Origin: Ceratothoa steindachneri
Taxonomy: Eukaryota > Arthropoda > Malacostraca > Isopoda > Cymothoidae
Direction: 5' to 3'
DNA length: 64,000 bases
NCBI GenBank assembly: GCA_963969495.1
Contig: OZ018321.1
Span: 193,376,087-193,440,086, forward strand
The stretch's first letter is position 1. Each line of letters opens with the position of its first letter. The notes beneath the pieces were generated by a model. The model searched no databases. It was given only the letters and a program-made list of their open reading frames with translations, and was not told the DNA's origin. Shown here piece after piece: positions 49,546-64,000 of this stretch. Position numbers and translations under genes: made by a program.

Positions 49546-49795
49546 AACGATTTTTTAGGGGTATTTATTCCGCCTTGGTTAAACGTAACGTTAGAGGAAA
49601 TGGGCCACTCACAGGAGGGGCCCATTTCCTCTAACGTTACGTTTAACCAACTAGATGAGAGAAGATTGGTGGTAGTGAGAATATAGCATGAGAGGGGTTT
49701 TTTTGGGGGGGGGGGGGCGGGAGAGTTTAAGGGGGTGGTGAGTGTTAGTGTGTGTGACAAAGTAGAAAATAAAAGAAAGCCAGGTTACTGGCTGA
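49546..49795. repeat. Palindrome-bearing repeat, copy 2
   Basis: Same start as copy 1 (AACGATTTTTTAGGGGTATT), then a perfect hairpin with 32-bp arms (49575-49606 and 49619-49650) and 12-nt loop. Then a G-run, GTGTTAGTGTGTGT shared with copy 1, and a small terminal hairpin AGCCAG/CTGGCT (49778-49793). It lies between LINE B2 and the 3' end of LINE A6. Confidence 0.85.
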
Positions 49796-52440
49796 TCTCT
49801 TTATTATGATATTTCTTTTTTCTTTATTATCTTCTAATTGCTTTTAGGATTGACTTTTAATGGTCACTTATAAGTTTTCTGTACTTTGTCTTTTTTATTA
49901 TCGATGTCAAAATCTAATTTTGGTTCTTGGGGGACCTTTCGGTAACGTACTTCTAAGTTGATTTTAAATTTTGTATTTATACTGTTCATTTTATGCTTTG
50001 TGTAGGTTGTTCTAAAGTTTCTTTATTTTATGTAGTTATTTCCTAGTTCTTTGTTTTTAGGCACTCATGCCTTTGTGATAGCTTTTTAATTGCTTGATTC
50101 CGCTAATTATTTCCGTATTGTATTGCTTTTTATTTGGTTATTTCGTTTTCCACATTCTTGTTTCTAATTATTTCTTTGCTTTGGGGTTTTTCCACTTGCC
50201 GTTTTTAATTGTCTCAAATATATCCTTCTTGATGATTCTGACGTCGTTGGGGAAGATCCTTATCTTGTTTTGTTCCAGTAGACTTTGTATAATCCTATCG
50301 TCATGGTCTGTCATGGAATTTTATTTGCAGGCGCCTTTTTCAATGCCTTTATTTATATCATTCAGATTAATACCTTTGGGTATGGGATAGGCCTCGTTTA
50401 CGAAGAGCTTAAGTTTGAAATTTCTTGCTTCGTAACGACAGCCTTCCTCTCTTTCCGTTTCGCTTTCCTTGTCGGTTTGCGTGTCCCATTCGGTTTGGTT
50501 CTCTTTAGTTGGGTGTTTTCTTGTTTTCTTTTTGCTCTTCTTTCCCTCCTTTTGTTCATTCTCTGAAGTTTGTGTTTCTTTTTCCTCTTCATTCGGTTTG
50601 TCGGATTCAATTACTTCCTCGTTTTCTTCCATCTTTGCTCCTATATTCAACATATCTTTTACTTGGAGGGTTTTGCCCGCCGTTACTCCGTATACTAGTG
50701 CCGAAGGCGTGTTCGAGGGAACCATATCATTCTAACTCCGTTTTTCTCAAGGAGAAGATTGTGCGATGTTTTGGACGTGGGCGTACATAATGAGGCTAGA
50801 ATATCCAGGCCCGTTCCCTCGTTCACATTAATGTTGCTGTTTGGTTCTTGGGTCTCCTTTATTTCTTTTACCGTAGCTTTTGCTACGCTAGCGTTGGTTT
50901 AGTTTAGTTTAGAGTCCTTTTCTTTCTGTTGTTCCTGCTCTTTCTTGTTTATTATTTCTTTTATTTTTGGACAGTTTACTGCTATGGTCTTGGGTGGCCC
51001 CTGGCAGTTCACGCACTTTTTCATGGTTTCCGTGCATTCTCTGAAGATGTGACTAGTGCTTCTACATTCCGAGCATATTTTTTATCTTTGTTCGGGCAGT
51101 TCCTTGTGACGTGATCCTCGATGGCATAACATTGGAAACAGGTCTGAACATTAATGAGTTTTTCTATGTCGATGTTTTCTGATGGTATTGGCATTCCGAA
51201 TGCCAGAATTCCGTTGTTCGTAGCTTTATTGGCCATCTCCGATGATATACACACTACTTTTAAAACATGTGTATGGTGGCCTAATTTGATTATCTCTGCG
51301 ATTTTGTGGTCTTGTTTTTCCTTTCCAATTCTTATTTGAGTTCTTCTTTTGTTTGCGAGCCGACATAAAGGTCTACTTTGCGGCACACAAATGAACGATT
51401 CGCCATTAATTGTGGCGGTAGTTTCGGTGATAAGCAGATTTTGCTCAGAGCTTTTATCCCATCGGCTGCCACCATCTTTTCAACGTCCTCCTCTTTGTGG
51501 CAGAGTGCCACGTACCTGTTTGGTACTTCTATGAGTTCCGTCAGTGCGATTTTCAAGTCAGTATATATGGTACTGATTAGAGTTCCTCTTTCTGGTTTTG
51601 TTTTTCCTGCCTCGGCCCTTAGTGGCATTCTTTTATACTCTTGGTTCATGTTTGTATTATGGGGGTTCCTCCCCCCAGTTATCCCGTAGACCCGACCTCG
51701 CTAAAATGGCTGATATGATATTTAAACGATGATAAGATGGACCCGGGTGGGCTCCTCTCGAGGGGTAGTGAAAAGTGACGGACTTTTTGTTGGCTAGCGC
51801 GGAATCAAACGTCGCTAGCCGGGGGGCCGCCTCCTCGGGGGAATTAAAAACCGCGGCTGCGTGCTACCATACACTAAGATGGCTTCCTGTCCCTCAGTGG
51901 TCTTGGGGGCCCCCCACAGGCGTAGTTGTTATACTCCCCTGCGGAGGTTGCAGCCCAGCTCATTGTCGGGGGTTCCTCTGGTACGGGTATCTGGCAGTGG
52001 GCTAATCCTTCCTCCTACCTGACTCTCAATTATGCATATGCTAGTGCTCTGCATAGTTAGGACGAGGTCGAGTATCGGCGTCCTTTAGCAAAGGCATTGG
52101 GCCTTGGTTGGGGGGCAGGGGATAGGGGGCTTAGGCAGTCATGGTGAAATGTATGACGGACCTAGAAAAGTATTTCTTTCTTTTATTTAGTACCCCATCC
52201 CCTGTATGGTAGGATTTTGGGTGTGGGAGAGGAAAGGTGATCGAGATGATAGATGAAAATGAAGTTGAAAATGGAGAAAATTAAGTGAGCGGTGGTTTTC
52301 TTCTGAATCTTGTTTACGAGTAAATATCCCCGTGTCGATTTCTTCTGAGAGTAATACATAAAAATCTTCTTCGATCGAGAATAAGCTGAGTTTTTGCTGG
52401 GAGTCTGCTTTACCAAGCTTAACGTGAGTCGTCTATCAGC
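49796..52440 (-). mobile_element. LINE family A, copy A6 (ORF1 only, no ORF2)
   Basis: Leader 51650-52440, ORF1 about 50150-51649, then only about 350 bp of AT-rich 3' UTR before the palindrome repeat. No endonuclease or RT block is present in any frame I read. Leader hairpin: outer 51777-51781 with 51827-51831, inner GGCTAGCG (51792-51799) with CGCTAGCC (51813-51820). Confidence 0.72.
50150..51649 (-). pseudogene. LINE A6 ORF1: Gag-like zinc-knuckle protein
   Basis: Start at Met 51649 (MNQEYKRMPLRAEAGKTKPE). N-terminal domain (TDLKIALTELIEVPNRYVAL). A frameshift near 51350, then HHTHVLKVVCISSEMANKA (about 51215-51275). First knuckle CFQCYAIEDHVTRNC (about 51105-51150), the later knuckles frameshifted, and CVNCQGPPKTIAV-like third knuckle near 50985-51020. 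Then an acidic/Lys linker at 50400-50640 and the C-terminal domain: FKLKLFVNEAYPIPKGINLN, then after one stop RIIQSLLEQNKIRIFPNDVR (about 50210-50290). Broken by several frameshifts. Confidence 0.78.
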
Positions 52441-52464
52441 GATCCAAGCGGCGAATTCGTTTAA

Positions 52465-52695
52465 CCAAAGCGGAATAAATACCCTTTAAAAATCGTTCTC
52501 CTCCACTCTGGAGTACGCTGAGATGAACCTGCTACTCTGCTTTTCGGACGCATTAGCTACGATTTGGTAAAGTTCTCACTGGAAAAGGAAGCAACGACTC
52601 GAGGCACTTTCTTCAAAACGTGAATTTTTTAACGCTAATTAAAGTTAAACGCCTGTTTACCAGTCAACGCTTATAACAGCCAACGAACGACCACC
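52465..52695 (-). repeat. Palindrome-repeat related segment, inverted and rearranged
   Basis: Reverse complement of parts of 41456-41720 in swapped order. On minus the GGCTGTTATAAGCG ... ACTCCAGAGTG segment comes first, then AACGATTTTTAAAGGGTATT and ATTCCGCTTTGGTTAAACG. The hairpin arms are absent. Confidence 0.8.
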
Positions 52696-53143
52696 ACAGG
52701 AAGAAATATATGCGCTTACAGGGTTGATTGGAGATTTTTCCTGTTCCTTGTGGGAGAGGTAGCTTTCCCCGAAGGGGCTACATTTTCCTCTGATTATTGG
52801 CACTATCCTTTTCTTTTTTTCACACTTTTTTACTTCAACTTGTTTCTCAACTAGTGCTACATAACTTGGTCACCGCCAAGGCCTTAGATACAGTTGGAAG
52901 TAGGGTATAGGGAACCCTTGCAGGAGACCCCGTTAGGGGGCCAGAAAAGGGGGGTAGATTCTCGATCCCGAGCCCGAAACCTTCTGTAAACCGCTTATAG
53001 GGCTAGGCCTAAATAGGTAGGGTGATCAAGGAGAGCAGGAAAATCGGGAGGTGGGAGAGATAGAATTAGGACAGATAGAGGGCTCTACTATCTGAGGAGC
53101 ATAACTTTTACTTACAAATTTCGCCACTAGGAGCCCCACAATA

Positions 53144-54320
53144 ATGGGGCAGACTAGAACCAGGATGTACAACCAGGATTTGAAAGACTGCCTCTTTGAT
53201 GGAATCAGAAAGGAAACAACGGAACCAGATGTACTCCGCAGCACTCAGGCAGACCATCTTAAAGGACCTCTCCATACACTTGATAAAATGCATCGATGTC
53301 CCCACCGGATTCATCGCGATTTGTCCAAAAGGAAATGATGTGAAAAAGCTATTATCTCCGGATGGATCGGTAACCTTCGGAAATCTAACTGGAAGCGAAG
53401 ACACCACCGCAGATCACTGCAAACCGGAGCTTCGTATGCCAGAAAGTAGAAGAATGGGTGGGATCTCACTCATGCGAAGAAATCAAAAGGGAAATAATGC
53501 AAAATCAGAAATGGATCAAGATACAGGAAATTGTAAAATTTAAAGACTATACTCATGTCTTTAAAGTTATATGCGAGACAACTGAAATGGCGATCAAAGC
53601 CCGAGAAAAGGGATTATTGGCATTTAGCATGTGTATTCATCCACAGAATATACAAAGAGACACATTTGTCACATTCAAATGTGCTTTAATTGCTATGCCA
53701 TGGAAAAACATACTTCAGCCAACTGCCCCAAGAGAGGAACAGCCACAAATTCCGAATGCGCCGAAGAGGGACACGACTGCTGCAACTACAGAAACACGTA
53801 CAAAAAATGTGTAAACTGCGGCGGTAGCCATCGTACCATGGCAATGTCATGCCCAGCTAGAAAAGACATCACTAAGAAGAAGGAGAGAGACCTACAGACA
53901 AAGAAATCTGCAGAAAACACCACATCCTACGTTAACGTAGCCAAAAGCTAATGCTCAACCACCCCAGCGCTGCCAAACATCACGAAGGGAATGTTTGGTA
54001 AGATCTATACTTGCGTGATTCATGCACATGTCCAGAATGCACGTAATCCTGAAACATATGCAAAAACACTCAACTCCATGTTAAAGGCCAATGGACTAGA
54101 ACCCATCGTCGTGCCACAAGAGATTAATTCAGAGGCCATTCTCAAAGTAGATAACGCAGAGGCTGAAAACCAAGGAGACGCTCAGGTAGAAAACAGCGAA
54201 ACGCAAACAGACACAGAAGACACCAGCTCCAAATGGGCAGAAGAAGAGACTAGAAGAATAACAAGGAAAAACCAGAAGAACAAAATCCAAGACGGGAAAG
54301 AGCCCAGCTCCACAAACTAG
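53144..54320 (+). pseudogene. LINE A7 ORF1: Gag-like zinc-knuckle protein
   Basis: N-terminal domain in broken frames (KDLSIHLIKCIDVPTGFIAI, about 53262-53320). Then FKDYTHVFKVICETTEMAIK (about 53540-53600), and knuckles CFNCYAMEKHTSANC (about 53681-53725, CX2CX5HX4C), a damaged CxxxGHDCCNY, and CVNCGGSHRTMAMSC (about 53810-53852). The 53991-54320 frame holds CVIHAHVQNARNPETYAKTL then an acidic, Gln/Glu-rich linker. The C-terminal domain found in other copies is largely missing between 54320 and 54520. Confidence 0.82.
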
Positions 54321-54519
54321 ACGAAACTCACCAAGTCAACCTCCAACAAACACGGGTCAACACTCAAAAGCTAAGGGCTCCCGTAAACCAGCAGGAAGAC
54401 GAAAATAAGATATGCTTAGTCTCTAGAACAGATACTCGATCAACCAACGGAAATGGTTAAAGGAACTTGAAAACGGAATCGATTTTAGGCCTTTCTAAAC
54501 AACAATAGATAAAACAGAT

Positions 54520-56826
54520 CTTAAGATTCTACAGCTCAACGTTAACGGATGGAAAAGCAAAAGGATAATGTATGGAAATATTTTTAGAAAACTAGACCCG
54601 GACATAATTCTAATTTCGGCACACGGCGTAAATCTTCAAGAAGATGAGATCAAAATCTGGAATTACTATGTTATAGCAGCCAACCCGACGGGAGAACTAC
54701 AGGACGGGGCAGCTATAGCAATCAGAAAGGATAGTGAATATACAACTTGCAACGAATTGGACGAAGCCTACATTGCAGTGGAGATCAAAATGGAATTGAC
54801 GAACATCATTATAGCAACGGGATACCAACCGCCAAGGAGAAACCAACTGCCCATTCAGAACTTCATCAGAATTTTTAATAGTAGGTTACCAGTGTTATTT
54901 TTGGGTGACCTGAACGCACACTGTCAAGAGAGCGGATATAGACGAAGAAACGGGATAGGGAGAGACCTCGTAACTTTGTTCGCTAGAGGTATCTGTCAAA
55001 GACTTAGACCGGACTACTCCACCTACGTGAGAGCAAACGCAGCCACTAAACCAGACATCTGCTAGGGCAATAACTATCTTCCATATAATTACTATACGAG
55101 TCCAAAAGATATCCCATGTATGGACCACACACCGACTCTGATCACCCTCAATCAAAGACTTATACGGAAATAATAGAAAAACAAAATCAGCATTGGAATG
55201 AAACAATCCAGAAGATTGACGATGACGCACCGGCAAGAGAATTTTGGAAAACAATAAAACAAATGAAAGGAAAATCAGGGGAAAAGATGACCTTGAAGGA
55301 TAATCAAGGCAATAAGATACGAGATATTGACGCGATAGAACAATTATTAAAGAACACTGGAAGAACATTTTTAACATTAGTGAAGAGGACAATCAAGACT
55401 TTGACAGGAACTTCGAACGAAACATCACAAGACAACTCGAACTAGAAGCGGACAGGATAATCCCTTACAGAAATGTAAATGCAGCAAGAGACACCTTAGA
55501 CGGCAACGACGCAAGAATTACCATCCGAGAATTGAAAAACACAATCGCTCAGTTTATGCAGAAGGCACCGGGTAAATCAGGGCTTACTAAGAGGCATTAT
55601 GAACAAGCGACTGAAAAAATACTGCAGGGAATTACTTCAGTATTTAATGCCAGCCTTAACACCGGCTACTTCCCGAAAGAACTTAAAGTAGCCAAGGTGA
55701 TTTCCATACCAAAGGCTGGCAAGACTACTACACGAGTGGAGAATTACAGACCTATATTTCTACTCGACTTCATCGGGAAGATGTTCGAGAAAATTATGAA
55801 CACTCGCCTAAATCAGCACCTGGAAGCTAATGACCCTCAAAAATAAATTTCAATTCGGCTTCAGAAAGAAAAGAAGCACATACATGGCCCTCGCGGTCAT
55901 AACAAAAAAATAGCTAAAGCAAAAGAGAAAAGGCTAGCGTTGATATAGTCTGCAGGGATGCATCCAAAGCTTTTGACAACGTATGGACGAAAGGAATGCA
56001 ATATAAGATATTGCAGTTACGCCTAGAGAACAAGATAGAAAGACTACTTTGCAATTACATAACCGAACGAAACGCATTTATCAAAATGGGAAACTACCAT
56101 GGAGATAAATTCAAGATGGAGGCTGGCCCTCCGCAAGGAGGATGTCTCAGGCCAACATTATACTCTGTATATACCTCGGACATTCCTCCGCCAGCTACAT
56201 ACGGGTGCCTAAATATACAGTTCGCAGATGACATCGCACAGATTGTCGTATGCCCTTATAGAAACCCTGATATGCAAGCAAGAGTGACAGCAGAAGAAAT
56301 ACGACGAATCAACGTTTATGAAAAACAGTGGAAGATCAGCACCAAAAGGAATAAATTTATAATCGTACTAATACACAGGAGGAGACTCAGCAACATTGTG
56401 ATCGAAGGAAACAGATACGAATACACAAACAAAGCTACAGTGCTAGGATTGACTATTACGAAGGGAGGATACACTAAGCATGCGAGAGAAAGAGTAGAAA
56501 AAGGAAGAAAGAGACTCGGGCTACTATTTAGGCTCATAGCACTTAAAAGAAAAAACAAGAAGAAAATTTATCAAGCCTTAATCCAATCAACAATGATATA
56601 CCCGGTGATACCAGTGTATACAATCTCAAAAAGTAATGTTATCGCACTGCAACGAATACAGAACAAGGCAGTTTTGATAATCACGAACAAAAAAAGAATA
56701 GAGAGAAGAAGACAGCAAGATTTGCATCACGAAGCAAGAATTCAGTAAATCAACAAGACTATAGAGAAAGGCTCACAGAAACTCATCCAAACAACGCAAG
56801 GCGAGATAGGAGAGGAAGTAATGGCC
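54520..56826 (+). pseudogene. LINE A7 ORF2: endonuclease-reverse transcriptase
   Basis: Endonuclease: LQLNVNGWKSKRIMY (about 54531-54575), DPDIILISAHG, IIIATGYQPPRRNQLPIQNF, LGDLNAHCQESGYRRR (about 54901-54950). A deletion near 55065-55130 joins this to CMDHTPTLITL and removes most of the segment around the catalytic SDH. Linker APAREFWKTIKQMKGKSG (about 55230-55282). RT: FMQKAPGKSGLTKRHYEQA (about 55553-55608), VAKVISIPKAGKTTTRVENY, then a frameshift. Open at 55996-56748 with PPQGGCLRPTLYSVYTSDIP and an intact catalytic box QFADDIAQ (about 56218-56241). Thumb LQRIQNKAVLIIT (about 56648-56686). Confidence 0.88.
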
Positions 56827-57405
56827 ATGATATATTGTTTTGTTTGTGCGCCAACTAATCCCCATATGAGCAGAGAACCTAGCTTCAAGAGATCTGACAG
56901 TGCTGCCAATGTAAAAGGCTCCAGTACAACTGGGACATTTAAATAAATAAACATTATCACTGCGGAACTCCAAAGAGATAGGATCTTTACTGTTAAAGAA
57001 ACTTCCTATCGATAGTTTGTTTATAAAAACTATTTGTGGGTTGATTTGGGGAAAATATCTTTTAAAAATAAATAGGATTTTTCTTTTAAAAGTATCGTTT
57101 AAAAAACCCATCTCTGAAATTAGTAAATATATGGGCATTTTAGGAACTTCTATGCAGGGTTGAGGTTGGTCAATGAGATTATCAAATAGCTTTTTTAAAA
57201 CTCTATCATATAGGTCAGAAGGAAATAATTTTTTTTAGAAAATACTTCCTAAGAAAAATAAATTCATTATGGATTGATTGGTAAGTGGATGATAGCGATA
57301 AATTTCTATGTATTAAAGTTTTTACTGTGGATATTTTGTATCTGAAATCACAAAAACTAAAGTAGTTCAAACCTAGTCCTGTGAAAGTTTTTTAGGACAC
57401 ATCTC
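56827..57405 (-). pseudogene. PLE linker and GIY-YIG endonuclease (minus)
   Basis: Minus-strand PLE piece. Linker blocks ILFIFKRYFPQINPQIVFIN (about 57020-57080). The GIY-YIG core is NVYLFKCPSCTGAFYIGSTV (about 56880-56940), with CPSC and YIG intact, then RSLEARFSAHMGISWRT. A short frame upstream (YDRVLKKLFDNLIDQPQP, about 57150-57215) belongs to the RT-endonuclease connector. The C-terminus and 3' UTR are missing at 56827, where LINE A7 sequence starts. Meets a plus-oriented PLE piece at about 57405. Confidence 0.85.
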
Positions 57406-58250
<845 letters not shown>

Positions 58251-58439
58251 GTGACTAATCTGGGGAGGGGGGGTAGGCCTAAATATATTGAAGGGCTGGG
58301 ATTTTACTATTTTGTTTATTTGCGATCTTATTACAGAATTAAAAGAAAATTGACCCTCAGATAGATATAAATTAGGAACTGACGATATCAAGCTCGATTC
58401 TACGATTCTTCTCCTGTCTGTCCGTCTCCATTCAGCTAA

Positions 58440-59090
58440 ACCTCACTTCTAACTTAGCCTTCGTTTGTCTAGGTATGCGGCTGTGAATATGGCAATTCCA
58501 GGTGAGGCGTCGGTCGAAAACAAGTCCAAAGAAACGCTGTGAATCCAGCTCTTTCAGGCGAACCCCGTTTAGGAACAATTCTGGCTCAGGGTAGAGCCGT
58601 AGTTTGGTCGGCGGGAAAAGTGTACCACCTTAGTCTTAGCCAAGGACAAATAAAACCTGTGCGCTTCGCCATTGCGAAGCAGCAAAAGAGATAGAAGATT
58701 CGTCTACGTAGAGCGTAGCAAGAGCATCTTCCGGCAGCGTCGAGGCAATACCGTTGATGTTCAGAACAAAGAGTTTGAGGCTGAGGAAAACTGAGGAAAC
58801 TTCCTTACGGGTTCCAGTCTTCCGGCTCTATTGGAATGTAGAGGGCTCCCGTCACGTCACAACACGCGGAATCAACGATCTTAAAATTTTAAAATGAAAA
58901 TTTGTAGTTCTCCCTCTAACCGCATTGTGTGAGGGGGCTTCATAATACCGTATCACTATGCGGCATCACAAGACTTCTCCAGATCGAAAAACACAGTGGC
59001 TAAGTGCTGTCTACGAACGATGGCATATACCAATTTCCATTCGGAACAGTAAATCTAATTTGGAATAGAAATTGGGGAAGCCGCACTGTG
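58440..59090 (-). pseudogene. Jockey-like LINE reverse transcriptase fragment
   Basis: On minus: FYSKLDLLFRMEIGICHRS (about 59020-59080), VFRSGEVL, SLKLFVLNINGIASTLPEDA (about 58715-58780). The catalytic box is ATLYVDESSIS (about 58690-58720), where YxDD reads YVDE, so it is dead. Then PEPELFLNGVRLKELDSQRF and FGLVFDRRLTWNCHIHS (about 58475-58590). Frameshifts present. Different from families A and B. Confidence 0.75.
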
Positions 59091-59399
59091 TAGGGACAGG
59101 CCCCCTACTTTGTACAGGAAGAATGTTAATAGGGATACATTACGTTTATCATAACCCTACTCAGGATGTGGCCTCTTTGACTTCTTGGTGGAGGCTGGCC
59201 TCCTCCATTATATATAGTTCGGTTTATGTTGCTCACTTCCTCCAGGGGCTGGGGGGGAGGCGGGCCTCACCTCGACGCCGGAGCGTGCTTCCATCCTCTT
59301 GTTGCTCTTATTTCCTTCGTTTTTATGTTTAAGTTTGGTTTTAGTTTTGTTTTTAGATTGTGTATTTTTTTTCTTTTTAATTAAGCCGGGTAATAGGGT

Positions 59400-60045
59400 A
59401 TAACTAATTATTGATGCGACTCATGCTCTTGGTGGAATTCACAAGATGATCGCCGCAGAAAAAGCATGTATTTTTGTCAAATAGAGTGTAGGTTTGTATT
59501 TGTAAATTTGTACAATTATATTTACGCTGTAAATGAGCGAGTACCCAATTTTTCGCGCAGTGGTGTTGTCTACAAAAATACCCAACGGAGGAATGAGCAG
59601 ACGAACCTACTCGATTTGGTCAACAGACACAAAGGCGGACGAGGGTTGCAATCAGTTCAATGGTTCAGTCGTCTCGATCTTTCTTTAAACAACTGCTGTT
59701 CTGTTGAAGATCGCGGGTTATTTGACAACGCTGCAGGTTCCCACGCTAAACAATTCCACGCACAAGTGTCTCAAGACTCCCAAAGTGAGCCACTGCATAA
59801 GTCTGGTGACGACTGGTGCAAAACGGTATGAATAGGATCGTGATATCCGGCACGTCAGTAGTGAGCATGATTATTCAGTCGCTAGTCTCTTGGATCGGGA
59901 CAGGAGAGGCTTTCGGCAGTTGTCCACTTGACTGAGCGGCCCTAATTAGGATCCACTCTGCTCACCTCGAATGGGTAAGGGGCTAGAAAAGGTTCTTTAA
60001 ACATAGTCCGTCCAATAGTCAGTCCGCCCGGATAACCGCGTTCGG
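59400..60045 (+). other. Probable 5' leader of the RTE-like LINE
   Basis: Contains one open frame at 59466-59831 with no known domain, followed by GC-richer sequence leading into the endonuclease. A separate open frame at 59072-59332 is also unrecognised. Called leader by position only. Confidence 0.4.
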
Positions 60046-63480
<3,435 letters not shown>

Positions 63481-63850
63481 AAGAGCGAAAAGGGTTAAAA
63501 CGATTAACGAATAAAGCGATAGTCTAAAAAGGGAGATTAGGAGAGACATGAGAAGTAAATTGAAACGAAGGGGAGAGGGACAAGGAGAGAGGAAGAAAAA
63601 TAAAATAATGTAAATACAAAATCAATACAATAATTAAATTGACACATCGGGTTCCCATAAAAATGGAAATTGCAAAAAATAATAATAATAATAAATTAGT
63701 AATATAAGTCAAAGCTAATTTCTTTTAGAATGAGTTTTTTCATAACAACATCAATTTTAAAAAGGCCAGGGGAAATGTTAAAGTTATCAAATTGGCTTAT
63801 ACATAAACATTCAACAATATTTCTTTTAATTGAGTCATTTGGGCAAAAAT
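63481..63850 (-). mobile_element. PLE-like 3' end, third copy, inner part
   Basis: Continues the homology with 25400-25760: GGTTAAAACGATTAACG, AAAGCGATAGTCTAAA, GGACAAGGAGAGAGGAAGA, then the segment found in the spacer of the inverted pair (AACATCAATTT, AAGGCCAGGGGAAATGTTAA). Confidence 0.65.
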
Positions 63851-63862
63851 TAATTTTCTACT

Positions 63863-64000
63863 AGGAGCTGTGCCACGGTTACCGAAACATCGGCGCGCCG
63901 AAAAAGCGTTACAAAGACGGCCAAAGGCGAACTTTAAGAACTGCCAAATACTTCCTGACATTTGGGAGACGGACGCCCAAGCTCGGAGTAACTGGAGTTC
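63863..64000 (+). pseudogene. LINE ORF2 C-terminus, cut by the window edge
   Basis: Two overlapping frames give the common LINE tail. First HGYRNIGAPKKRYKDGQRRT (about 63874-63935), then after a frameshift KANFKNCQILPDIWETDAQA then RSNWS (about 63930-64000). This KKRYKD ... WETDAQAR pattern ends many RTE/CR1-type ORF2 proteins. It may be the far end of the RTE element broken at 61930, but the RT core is missing between them. Confidence 0.65.

Larger units (their letters stand above)
52700..56826 (+). mobile_element. LINE family A, copy A7 (plus strand)
   Basis: The only plus-oriented family A copy: G-rich leader about 52700-53140, ORF1 about 53144-54320, ORF2 about 54520-56826. Its leader does not show the same hairpin sequence I see in the minus copies. 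The 3' side is cut at about 56827, where a PLE fragment begins. Confidence 0.82.

Noticed and set aside
59072..59332. 86-codon plus-strand frame
   Set aside because: No recognisable domain; overlaps the end of a minus-strand RT fragment and a LINE leader.

Overview
This window is animal genomic DNA made almost entirely of transposable elements and dinucleotide repeats. I find no intact host gene, rRNA or CRISPR. Signs of a metazoan are spliced hAT transposase exons with GT..AG borders, Penelope-like elements (PLEs), RTE and Jockey-type LINEs, Tc1/mariner elements, a Helitron, and a Ty3/gypsy element of the Gmr1 type. About twenty long (TA)n tracts, one of about 356 bp, and the element mix would fit an aquatic invertebrate such as a mollusc or crustacean. 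The species cannot be fixed from sequence alone, and nearly every coding region is broken.

Layout. 0.4-3.0 kb: degenerate spliced hAT (ZBED-like) transposase, minus. 3.3-6.3 kb: a repeat copy, then a mariner and an inverted PLE pair, all set in (TA)n. 6.7-9.0 kb: a tRNA-like SINE head and a broken zinc-finger-type pseudogene. 9.5-14.8 kb: a minisatellite, then a gypsy element in the order Gag-PR-IN-RT-RH. 16.3-20.5 kb: duplicated TA units, foldback elements with tRNA-like arms, a Tc1 element and nested MITEs. 20.6-22.85 kb: two Helitron 3' ends in tandem. 23.3-24.5 kb: another mariner. 24.8-27.0 kb: giant TA tract and inverted PLE ends.

27.0-56.8 kb is dominated by one two-ORF LINE family, called family A here. 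I count seven copies, six on minus and one on plus, and two of them lack ORF2. They are interleaved with two copies of a second LINE, family B, and with a palindrome-bearing repeat. 56.8-64.0 kb: PLE fragments, a Jockey-like RT fragment, an RTE LINE cut by (TA)n/PLE, and the C-terminus of one more LINE at the edge.

How the parts relate. TA tracts act as hubs. PLE 3' ends, mariners and LINE tails repeatedly abut or sit inside them, and an RTE reading frame is broken where it would read TATAT. The most novel signal is in the 5' leader of LINE family A: two hairpins whose stem bases change between copies while pairing is kept. Family A also carries an ORF1 C-terminal domain I do not recognise and ORF1-only half-LINE copies.
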